From positions 496,001 to 560,000 of the forward strand of contig NZ_FZMZ01000005.1 of the NCBI RefSeq assembly GCF_900187325.1: a stretch of 64,000 nucleotides of DNA, written 5' to 3'. Both the position numbers and the translations under genes were made by a program. The first letter of the stretch is position 1; each line of letters opens with the position of its first letter. Source of the DNA: Virgibacillus ndiopensis. Its GTDB lineage: Bacteria > Bacillota > Bacilli > Bacillales > Amphibacillaceae. The notes under the pieces are model-generated. The model saw only the letters and a list, made by a program, of their open reading frames with translations. It searched no databases and was not told the origin of the DNA. Below are positions 9,053-16,375 of this stretch, piece by piece.

Positions 9053-9162
9053 TTCTCCACGTAAAGCCTTTATATTTTATTGTGTGCAATTCCCATTTAC
9101 ACAAAATAGTTTATATTCCCTAGTTATCAATAAACAATTGAAACATGCGTTTTCCTTGAAAT

Positions 9163-9219
9163 AAAAAAAACCTCTCTAAATTTCTTTTAATTAGGAAATT
9201 TCATGAGAGGTTTGTTTTT
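9163..9219 (-). terminator. Terminator of the Rrf2 gene
   Basis: AACCTCTC...GAAATTT arms form a stem of about 15 bp with a short loop, with T runs on both sides. It lies between the IS256 end and the Rrf2 stop. Confidence 0.8.
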
Positions 9220-9231
9220 TTAGTTGTTAAT

Positions 9232-9711
9232 CTACGAAAAATATTTCCGGGTTTCTTCACGTATTTGTTTGGGCAAGACACGATTAAGTTCTTCATTTAA
9301 CCATGAAAGAGTTTTACTACGTAAATCATCACGCATTTTTTCTTCCGCAGAGAGCATAACTAAATTGATGGTACAAAAAGAGGGAGCTGAACAGCATCCT
9401 TCCCGATACAAATAGCCATTATCTTTGATATTTTTACATTGAAAAATAGGCTTATGACCTTCAACTGCTTCAACTACATCCCAAAAGGAAACATCTTCTG
9501 GAGATTTAGCAAGTTTATATCCACCCTTCACACCGGGGACAGAGCTAACAATACCAGCTTTAGATAATTTACCGAAAACTTTTGATAGAAATGTCTCGGA
9601 AAGTCCTTGGAACTCTGCCAAATCCTTTATTCCTACACTTTCTTTGGAAGGAACATCAATTAAATAAACTAGACAATGTAAAGCATATTCAACGCCGACA
9701 CTGTATTGCAT
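9232..9711 (-). CDS. Rrf2-family transcriptional regulator
   Basis: A 159-aa DNA-binding protein. The winged helix covers about residues 1-85, with the recognition region GLSETFLSKVFGKLSKAG and the wing VPGVKGGYKLAKSP. Later it has cysteines at FQCKNI, GCCSAP and FCTINL; in Rrf2 proteins such residues bind an Fe-S cluster or sense thiol and electrophile stress. ATG 9711 has GGTGAG upstream; an in-frame GTG at 9720 overlaps that site. The divergent reductase and AhpD-like genes make it a likely local redox repressor, comparable to HypR/YwnA. The inducer is unknown. Confidence 0.88.
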   Translation of the reverse strand: MQYSVGVEYALHCLVYLIDVPSKESVGIKDLAEFQGLSETFLSKVFGKLSKAGIVSSVPGVKGGYKLAKSPEDVSFWDVVEAVEGHKPIFQCKNIKDNGYLYREGCCSAPSFCTINLVMLSAEEKMRDDLRSKTLSWLNEELNRVLPKQIREETRKYFS

Positions 9712-9804
9712 AAAACTCACCTGCTTTTTTAAAGATTTTCAAATTGTATCTTAGGTGAATTTAGAGTCTTAGTCAAATAGAGGATTTTGGTAAACCATCT
9801 TCAC

Positions 9805-9833
9805 TTGACAAAAATAATTATAGCATATATTAT
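9805..9833 (+). promoter_or_regulatory. Sigma-A promoter of the reductase/AhpD operon
   Basis: TTGACA (9805-9810), a 17-base spacer and TATTAT (9828-9833). It lies in the divergent gap after the Rrf2 gene, where a repressor could act. Confidence 0.75.
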
Positions 9834-9894
9834 AGATGATGCCAATCGTCGATCAACTTAATCTCTAATTGGAACCTATTTAGGAGGAAATAAA

Positions 9895-10584
9895 TTGGAA
9901 CAAAGACTGGAACTACAAAATAATCAAATTAATAGTGGTGGAACAATGAATATTTTACAGTTAATAGCTCATCCTGATTACAACAATCAAAAAAGAACAG
10001 CAAACCGTTTAGCAGATGTTGGATTAAAAACTTTACAAGAAAAATTAAATGGTCAAGGAACAATCAAAGTATTAAATGTTTACGATCCAAATAATTTTAT
10101 CCCGCAAGTTACTGCTGACACTTTAAATTTTACTAATCCTAAAGAAATGTCTGCTGAACGATTAAAAAATCATGAAGCACAATATAAATTAATTAAACAA
10201 TGGAAGTCAGCAGATTATATTTATATTTACATGCCTTTGCATAATTGGAATGTGCCTGCAAAGTTTAAAGACTATCTGGATAATATTCTAACTGCAAGAG
10301 AAACATTCAAATACACTGAAACTGGTTCAGTTGGATTGATGTCAGACGAAACTACCAAGGTCACATTTATCCTTACGAGTGGAAGTGAATATGATACTAA
10401 TTACCGATATGTAAATTTAGATATTGCACCAAAATATATGCGCGGAGTACTGCACATGATGGGAATTAACAAAATGAAATTAATACGTTGTCAAGGCTTA
10501 GACATGTATACTAACGACAAAGAAGAAATAATAAAATCAGCTGAAAAAGAATTAATAGGTTATATTAACTCACAATCTTTCTAA
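9895..10584 (+). CDS. Flavodoxin-fold NAD(P)H reductase, FMN-dependent azoreductase type
   Basis: Members reduce azo compounds and quinones with NAD(P)H through FMN. The core begins MNILQLIAHPDYNNQKRTAN, with a phosphate-binding loop near the N-terminus, then YIYIYMPLHNWNVPAKFKDY, the FMN-contact region of azoreductases. TTG 9895 stands 7 bases after AGGAGG and gives 229 aa. ATG 9946 gives the 212-aa form that matches the usual family start but has a poorer site. The 17-residue extension resembles the start of the next gene. It sits first in an operon with an AhpD-like gene opposite an Rrf2 regulator, suggesting electrophile or quinone defence. Confidence 0.82.
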   Translation: MEQRLELQNNQINSGGTMNILQLIAHPDYNNQKRTANRLADVGLKTLQEKLNGQGTIKVLNVYDPNNFIPQVTADTLNFTNPKEMSAERLKNHEAQYKLIKQWKSADYIYIYMPLHNWNVPAKFKDYLDNILTARETFKYTETGSVGLMSDETTKVTFILTSGSEYDTNYRYVNLDIAPKYMRGVLHMMGINKMKLIRCQGLDMYTNDKEEIIKSAEKELIGYINSQSF

Positions 10585-10669
10585 ACTAGAAAAATCAGCG
10601 ACCTTTTGAATTAAAGGGAGGGGTATTAAAATCCAGAGTTAACTAAGATTTTTAAGGAGGTAATTAAAA

Positions 10670-11113
10670 ATGGAACAACGAATTGATTATTACAATGTAG
10701 CACCAGAAGCACTTAAAATCATTATGGAAATGGACAAGTATACGAAAACTACAGGTATAGACCGGAAACTTCGTGAACTTATAAAAATTCGGGCTTCTCA
10801 AATAAATGGTTGTGCATACTGTATTAACATGCATACAGCTGATGCTAGGAAAATGGGAGAAACGGAACAACGTTTATATTGTATTAGTGCTTGGAGAGAG
10901 TGTACATTTTATTCAGATGCGGAAAAAGTAGCTCTTGAGTTGACAGAGTACGTGACTTTAATCTCAACAAAACATGTGCCAGATGAGCTTTATCAACGAG
11001 TACGTGAGCAATATGACGAAAGACAATATGTTGATCTTGTTCTAATTATCAATCAAATCAACAGTTGGAATAGAATTTCTATCGCAATGGGAAATAAAGC
11101 AACTGAAAAATAA
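10670..11113 (+). CDS. AhpD-like carboxymuconolactone decarboxylase family protein
   Basis: A 147-aa alkylhydroperoxidase-like protein. The helical core holds the redox motif C-A-Y-C in NGCAYCINMHTADARKMG (about residues 44-61), with the downstream His of the AhpD active site. Such proteins reduce peroxides through the CxxC pair. AAGGAGGT precedes ATG 10670. It is 85 bases after the reductase and before a strong terminator, so the two probably form one operon controlled by the Rrf2 protein. Confidence 0.88.
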   Translation: MEQRIDYYNVAPEALKIIMEMDKYTKTTGIDRKLRELIKIRASQINGCAYCINMHTADARKMGETEQRLYCISAWRECTFYSDAEKVALELTEYVTLISTKHVPDELYQRVREQYDERQYVDLVLIINQINSWNRISIAMGNKATEK

Positions 11114-11177
11114 TTATTCTAAGGCGGACATCTTATAGTGTTCGTTTCAGATGCATTTAATAATATTGTTTATATTC

Positions 11178-11217
11178 AGCAATTGGGCGTTATAATGAAG
11201 GCCCAATTGCTCTATTT
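11178..11217 (+). terminator. Terminator of the reductase/AhpD operon
   Basis: An 11-bp perfect stem (AGCAATTGGGC / GCCCAATTGCT), a 12-base loop, then a T-rich tract. Confidence 0.88.
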
Positions 11218-11249
11218 TAATTTACGGAGAAGTTAGGCTATTAATAATG

Positions 11250-11544
11250 GAAAATTCCTTAACGTTGTAAGTGGAGTTTCATGACGCTACCCTCCAAAAG
11301 ACTTTCTCCCGTCTGAACTACATAAGTAGAACCTGGAATAACCAGTGCCTTGACAAGAACAAGACGACTGTTCTCACTAAGCCCATTTAAAGAGGTAATT
11401 TTTTCTTTATTTACTCCATATTTCTGAAAAAATTCCCACACAGGCTGTCTCCCTGTTTCACCTCATAAATACTTGATCATGCCCTATTTCAGGAAGTATC
11501 AAGCATACAGCCATGATAATACTCATAATTATAGTTTTTATCAT
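11250..11544 (-). pseudogene. Secreted LysM protein, frameshifted remnant
   Basis: ATG 11544 opens a signal-peptide-like stretch, MIKTIIMSIIMAVCLILPEI. The first LysM repeat follows in another frame (YEVKQGDSL), then FFQKYGVNKEKITSLNGLSE in a third, and the start of a second LysM (VIPGSTYVVQTGESL). This resembles LysM-bearing spore-wall hydrolases such as YaaH/SleL, but the catalytic domain is absent. At least two frame changes make it non-functional. Confidence 0.6.
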
Positions 11545-11657
11545 CTTGTATTATCCTTTTTAAAATATGATTTCTTTTAGCACAGCGATAACCGTATTTT
11601 AAAAATGTCCTATCTTTATCAAACAGTATGTTGTTAAGGGATATCTACAGCAAATTG

Positions 11658-12146
11658 TTATTGAAGGCTATTTTTTGAATTGATATCTTGTACCGGAATC
11701 TTTTTAATAATGCTAACAAATCCTCTTATAGTAAATAGGCTAAAATTCACACATAGAAATGTATGAAATATAGACCACCTTTTCCATTCAAATAACCTTG
11801 TCTTTTTTTCCATCCACCATTGGCAAATTGACATTGGTACACTGAAATAAAGGCTTTTAAGTAAAATTGAAGTTGGTGGAGCATAATAAGTAATTTGACT
11901 CCATACTACGCTAAGAAGAGGAAAATATAGTAAATTATATAAAATATTTGTTTTAAATATTTTTGGAAAAAATCTAACAGGATATTTAATCCGACCTGTT
12001 CCTACTGCGAAATTATCAACAATGGTTGCTAATACACCCTTACTGAAAAATACAAGTAACCATATGATCAATCCCTTTTTCTTGAACAAAAAAGGTATCG
12101 ATGCAAGACATGCTACAAGTAACCCCCTTAACATTAATCGTTCCAT
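11658..12146 (-). CDS. Multi-pass membrane protein of unknown function
   Basis: A 162-aa hydrophobic protein with about four membrane helices: near 6-20, 27-45, 68-88 and 133-150. A basic stretch, GRIKYPVRFFPKIFK, lies between the second and third. The general pattern (KKGLIIWLLVFF, KYPVRFFPK, SICQWWMEKKT) resembles a family of small Bacillaceae membrane proteins annotated as CBO0543-like. That assignment is from memory and tentative. It is monocistronic, with no obvious partner. Confidence 0.6.
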   Translation of the reverse strand: MERLMLRGLLVACLASIPFLFKKKGLIIWLLVFFSKGVLATIVDNFAVGTGRIKYPVRFFPKIFKTNILYNLLYFPLLSVVWSQITYYAPPTSILLKSLYFSVPMSICQWWMEKKTRLFEWKRWSIFHTFLCVNFSLFTIRGFVSIIKKIPVQDINSKNSLQ

Positions 12147-12216
12147 CCTAAGTTCATCCTTTCAACCGCTTTTTTATGTTATTTTGTACAAAGCAAAACA
12201 TAATATGCATTGCTAG

Positions 12217-12733
12217 AAATTCTTAAATGAATTCGGGATATTATATAATTCGGTGAAATTTTTACCATATCCTCTGATTTGAGATTGGCACTCTTCATTT
12301 CTTTATGCGCAATAGTGCGGTTTCCCTTTAGCGAGCACAGCTCGTTTTACTAGCTTCAGATCATTTAAGAGGGACCTAAAAATTCATTAGCTGCCCCTAC
12401 AAGTTTACAGTCGCCGTGGCATATACGACTTGTTGTGGACCGAATCCTTCAAAGGACCGTTCAACTAGTGCCAGGATTCAATGAATATAGGGATTCTTTT
12501 GGGGCAAAAGTATATCGTGCCGTATTCTTATAGCATCGTTTTAAAAATGACCGTTGGGTTAAAAGGGATGGTATAATTAACTTATGATTTCCTTAGCAGT
12601 ATGAATAAATGAATGAAGTAGAAGTGATTTTTTGATATATAATATATAGTGTACCTGCAATAATTATTACGTAAAATATAAATTTGACGAAGTTATTAAT
12701 AAAAGCTAAACTAATTTTAGCGGGGTGGTCAAA
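12217..12733. other. Gap of about 500 bases without a gene
   Basis: No supported frame on either strand. It contains a small palindrome (AGCGAGC and GCTCGTT near 12337-12355) and patches of higher GC than the flanking genes (about 12330-12560), which suggests old inserted DNA. The last 100 bases are AT-rich and probably hold the xerS promoter, but no clear hexamer pair stands out. Confidence 0.4.
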
Positions 12734-13804
12734 ATGAGTATAGATAAGAAACAACGTTATTATGAGAGGGTAGAGGAAAAAGTAAAAGAGCTTCCCTGGT
12801 ATGTTGGTGAATACATAGATAAAAAACGAAGAAAACTATCTTCAGCATCACTTCTAAACTATTGCCATGATTATATGATTTTTTTCGATTGGATATTGGC
12901 AGAAGGGTATTTTAAGGGGAAACGGGTAGATGTATCACTTGAAATACTGGAAAGCCTAACAGTACAACAAATTGAAGATTTCTTATCCTTTTTAGAATTT
13001 AAATTAGAGAATTCTGCATCAACCATTAATCGAAAATTATCTGCACTAAAGTCTTTATTTCATTACCTACAGAATATCGCAGAAACAACTGACTTGAAGC
13101 CATATATTCTAAGAAATGTGATGGCGAAGATAGAATTAAATGTTGTTAAGGAAGACCAAGAAACAATCGCCAATCGAATGGAAGGAAAAATGCTGCGAGG
13201 AGATGAATATGAAGAGTTTCGTCAATTTGTAGCCCATGAATACGGTTTGGTACATAAAGACAACAAAAAGCTCGTTAATTTCCATAAGAAAAACTGCGAG
13301 AGAGATACAGCTATTATTTCATTAATTCTAGGATCTGGCCTTAGACTATCTGAAGTAGTTGGTCTTAATTTAGATGATATTGACTGGAAAAAGAGCACTG
13401 TTCAGGTTATTAGAAAAGGGAACAAGGAACAATATGTTTATTTTAGTGAACAAGCTACATTTGATCTAAAGGAATATCTATCTATTCGTAAAAAAAGATA
13501 TGAGGTTAATAAAAGTACCAAAGCATTATTTGTTGCATCGACCATGGGACCAAAAGGAACAACTAGAAGATTAACAGAACGGTCAATTGAAAAGATAGTT
13601 GAAAAGTATGCTAAAGCATTCGGTAAACCATCATTATCGGTACATAAGTTAAGACATTCATTCGCAACCAGATACCATCTTGAAAACAATAATGTGCCTA
13701 AGTTAAGGAGACAATTGGGACATTCTTCTATACAAACGACTATGATATACACTCATCTCACAAATGAAGAAATGCATGAAGCAGTAAATAAGGCAGATAA
13801 ATAA
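12734..13804 (+). CDS. xerS: Tyrosine recombinase of the XerS type
   Basis: A 356-aa site-specific recombinase. The N-terminal core-binding domain spans about 1-155 (PWYVGEYIDKKRRKLS, SASTINRKLSALKSLFHYLQ) and the catalytic domain follows. All active-site residues are present: Arg 204 in GSGLRLSEVVG, Lys in IRKGNKEQ, His 304 and Arg 307 in HKLRHSF, His 330 in LGHSS, Tyr 339 in MIYTHL. Length and layout match XerS, the single-protein chromosome dimer resolvase of streptococci, rather than XerC/D (about 300 aa). ATG 12734 has GGGGTGG upstream; a GTG at 12725 overlaps it. There are no excisionase or phage genes beside it. A stray integrase of a lost element is the alternative. Confidence 0.82.
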   Translation: MSIDKKQRYYERVEEKVKELPWYVGEYIDKKRRKLSSASLLNYCHDYMIFFDWILAEGYFKGKRVDVSLEILESLTVQQIEDFLSFLEFKLENSASTINRKLSALKSLFHYLQNIAETTDLKPYILRNVMAKIELNVVKEDQETIANRMEGKMLRGDEYEEFRQFVAHEYGLVHKDNKKLVNFHKKNCERDTAIISLILGSGLRLSEVVGLNLDDIDWKKSTVQVIRKGNKEQYVYFSEQATFDLKEYLSIRKKRYEVNKSTKALFVASTMGPKGTTRRLTERSIEKIVEKYAKAFGKPSLSVHKLRHSFATRYHLENNNVPKLRRQLGHSSIQTTMIYTHLTNEEMHEAVNKADK

Positions 13805-13820
13805 ATACAAAAATCACTGG

Positions 13821-13851
13821 CTGTGGGAGATTTTATGCCCACAGTTTTTTT
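13821..13851 (+). terminator. Terminator of xerS
   Basis: CTGTGGG / CCCACAG stem, 12-base loop, seven T. Confidence 0.85.
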
Positions 13852-13854
13852 GGT

Positions 13855-14083
13855 TTCAGTATTTTTGTGTCACAACCAGTCCAATTTATGTAAAGATGTA
13901 TGTGTTAAACAAGAAATTCAGTATATTTGTGTCACTAAATTATTAAAAACATTGGATGAATAAATTAATTTTAAGCATTATAAGGAGAATTTTAATAAAA
14001 TAACTATAAAAAAGATAGGAATATAGGAAAAGGCGACGGGTTCAGTATTTTTGTGTCATTATCTTCAGTATTATTGTGTCACT
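13855..14083 (+). repeat. Four direct copies of a 20-bp repeat behind xerS
   Basis: The consensus is TTCAGTATTTTTGTGTCACT. Copies start at 13855, 13917, 14041 and 14064, with at most three differences each. Distances between starts are 62, 124 and 23 bases, and 124 is twice 62. The surrounding 230 bases hold no frame. They could be binding sites for the adjacent recombinase, operators, or the repeated end of a lost insertion sequence (IS21-type ends carry such repeats). Confidence 0.9.
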
Positions 14084-14232
14084 CGTCATGATTGTAATTC
14101 CATGATTTCATGGATTATCTTTCTGTATATTTTCTAGGTTACATAATATGTATTATCGGAAGTTATAAAAATAAAGTGATTTACGATCTCAATATCTAAG
14201 AATACTTATGATAGTGAGATAAAATTAAAATT

Positions 14233-14268
14233 TAGCGCTATAAATGATCAAATTATTTATAGCGCTTT
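14233..14268. terminator. Hairpin after citA
   Basis: AGCGCTATAAAT / ATTTATAGCGCT, a 12-bp perfect stem with T-rich tracts on both sides, placed just past the citA stop. It probably works in both directions. Confidence 0.85.
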
Positions 14269-14272
14269 TTTG

Positions 14273-15340
14273 TTATTTATAGATATATTTTGCAGTTGGT
14301 CTAAAAATCGTATTATTGTTTAATTGTTCAATTGCATGTGCACACCAGCCAACAATTCGACTAGAACTAAATATTGCTGTAAATAATTCTGGATCAATAT
14401 TCAATGATTTCATGATTGCTGCTGCATAATATTCTACATTTGTATAAAGTTTTTGGTTCGGTTTATAGTTATTTAATATTTTGATCGTTTCTTTTTCAGT
14501 TCTTAACGCTAATTTTATCCATTCTGGTAAATCATCTAGTTCAATAATCTTATTTTTCAAAGCTTCTGCACGTGGATCGACAGTTTTATATACTCTGTGG
14601 CCAAATCCCATTATACGTTCTTTATTTTCGAGTTTCTTGTGAATAATTTCACTAATGCGATCTTCTGTTCTAATTTCATCTAATAATTGAATTACTCCTG
14701 TTGGTGCACCACCATGTAACGGTCCTTTCATCGTACCTATTGCTGATGTGATTGCTGATACTAGATCGCTCTCAGTTGAAATTGTAACGCGAGCAGAAAA
14801 TGTGGATGCATTTAATCCATGTTCCATGGTCATTATCAGGTATGTTTCAAGCATTTTCGCATGTGTTGGATTTAAGCTATCCGTGAGCATATACATAAAA
14901 TTATATACATGATTTATGGAATCGTCTGGATTAATAATAGGTAAATTTTTCATTTTTCGATATCGATAAGCAATTATTGTTGGCATCACTGCAATTAACT
15001 GAATTGCATGATCAATATAGTTATAACTTTTTAGTGTTATTGACGAAATTATTGTTCGTAATACATCCATCATGGATTGATTACGCGGTAATTGGTCTAC
15101 AATATGTTTCACATATTCAGGTAATTCGCGATTTTCTTTTAATGCTGATTCAAACAATAATAAGTTCTCTTTAGTTGGAAATGCACCATGTAGTAAATAA
15201 TAAGCCGTTTCTTCAAAGGTATGTTCGTTTATAATTTCTTTTATCGGTGTATCACGATAAAGTAAAATTCCATGCTCACCATCGATTTGACTCAATGAAG
15301 TTTCAACCGCTGTTACACCTTTCAAACCTGGTTTGTACAC
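14273..15340 (-). CDS. citA: Citrate synthase, CitA type
   Basis: Condenses acetyl-CoA and oxaloacetate to citrate. The product is 355 aa, within the short type II bacterial size range. Catalytic regions: EHGLNASTFSARV (first His), GPLHGGAPTGV (second His), and GFGHRVYKTVDPRAEALK (third His and Arg, with Asp near the end). ATG 15340 follows GGGGAGAG. The gene is divergent from a LysR regulator 111 bases away, exactly as citA/citR in Bacillus subtilis, where CitA is the minor citrate synthase repressed by CitR. A hairpin terminator closes it. Confidence 0.93.
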   Translation of the reverse strand: MYKPGLKGVTAVETSLSQIDGEHGILLYRDTPIKEIINEHTFEETAYYLLHGAFPTKENLLLFESALKENRELPEYVKHIVDQLPRNQSMMDVLRTIISSITLKSYNYIDHAIQLIAVMPTIIAYRYRKMKNLPIINPDDSINHVYNFMYMLTDSLNPTHAKMLETYLIMTMEHGLNASTFSARVTISTESDLVSAITSAIGTMKGPLHGGAPTGVIQLLDEIRTEDRISEIIHKKLENKERIMGFGHRVYKTVDPRAEALKNKIIELDDLPEWIKLALRTEKETIKILNNYKPNQKLYTNVEYYAAAIMKSLNIDPELFTAIFSSSRIVGWCAHAIEQLNNNTIFRPTAKYIYK

Positions 15341-15451
15341 TGATCTCTCCCCTTTCCTATCTTATTTCAAGTATAATAAATATGAATTATTATTAAAATT
15401 TAATATTTTTTACTATAATAATAAATATCTCTTATTAATGAGGTGTAAATA

Positions 15452-16330
15452 ATGGATACGCGGATATTGCAAACATTTGTATTAGCTGCTGAATATGAAA
15501 ATTTTCGAATGGTTGCTGAAAAGTTATACATTACGCAGCCGGCCGTAACATTTCAAATAAGGCAGCTGGAAAAAGAATTAGGAGATAAATTGTTCGTTAA
15601 AAATGGAAGACATATACGGTTAACCGAGTTTGGAAGATTGTTTCATAAGGAAGCAAAAGAAATTATGGCACAGTATGAAAAAAGTTTAACGCAACTAAAT
15701 CGATACCAACAAGGTTTTCATAAGACGATACGGATTGCTATTTCTCCCTTAATGGCAGAAACAATTCTACCTAGTATTTTAGCACGGTATACAAAAAAGT
15801 TTCCTAATGTTGAATTATCTATTCAAGTATTAGAATCAAATAAAATTTCTAATGCTGTAGAAAACGGTGAAGTAGATATTGGATTATCAAGTTTATCTGG
15901 ATTTTCAACAGTTAAATCGTTAAAATTCCATGAAGAGCCAGTAAGTCTTGTTTGTAGTCATGACGGATATGATTCTGAAACTGGCCCCATTATCGATGCA
16001 CATAATCTCTTGGAAAGGAATATTATTTTTACAGACAATCATCCAACTTATTGGGGAACGATAAAAGAACAACTAAAGACTTCCCTATTAACTTATAAAC
16101 TAATGAAAGTTAACCAATCTCATATCACTAAACGTTTTGTATTAGAAGGAATTGGTGTTAGTTTTTTACCAAAATCAATAATAAATCGAGAAATATTAGA
16201 AGGAAGTTTGTTAGAAGTACCTGTGCCGTTCCTAACATTACCAACAGCGAGTATGTACATTCTATATAAATATAAACACCAACTAGAAAGCGATTTTGTA
16301 AAGTTCATTTCAAATTACCATTTTAGTTAA
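15452..16330 (+). CDS. citR: LysR-family regulator CitR
   Basis: A 292-aa LysR-type regulator. The N-terminal helix-turn-helix is at about 1-60 (LQTFVLAAEYENFRMVAEKL, ITQPAVTFQIRQLEKELG), with an effector-binding domain from about 90 onward. It is divergent from citA with a 111-base gap, so it likely controls that gene and itself; the name rests on this arrangement. GAGGTG stands before ATG 15452. Confidence 0.9.
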   Translation: MDTRILQTFVLAAEYENFRMVAEKLYITQPAVTFQIRQLEKELGDKLFVKNGRHIRLTEFGRLFHKEAKEIMAQYEKSLTQLNRYQQGFHKTIRIAISPLMAETILPSILARYTKKFPNVELSIQVLESNKISNAVENGEVDIGLSSLSGFSTVKSLKFHEEPVSLVCSHDGYDSETGPIIDAHNLLERNIIFTDNHPTYWGTIKEQLKTSLLTYKLMKVNQSHITKRFVLEGIGVSFLPKSIINREILEGSLLEVPVPFLTLPTASMYILYKYKHQLESDFVKFISNYHFS

Positions 16331-16356
16331 GAAAAAAGCAGCCATTTGGCTGCTTC
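16331..16356. terminator. Convergent terminator between citR and the Rieske gene
   Basis: AAGCAGCC / GGCTGCTT with a 4-base loop. A runs on one side and T on the other would serve chiefly the minus-strand gene. Confidence 0.7.
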
Positions 16357-16375
16357 AGTAACGCTCAGTGAAGAG

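Larger units (their letters stand above)
7670..9114. mobile_element. IS256-family insertion sequence, inactive
   Basis: Inverted ends share TTTTGTGTAAATGG at 7678-7691 and its complement at 9093-9106, with weaker matches outside. Between them lies one transposase gene with three lesions, followed by a long palindrome. Exact ends and the target duplication could not be fixed. Confidence 0.8.

Noticed and set aside
13855-14083. CRISPR array
   Set aside because: Four repeats of only 20 bp with uneven spacing of 23 to 124 bases and no cas genes do not fit a CRISPR array.
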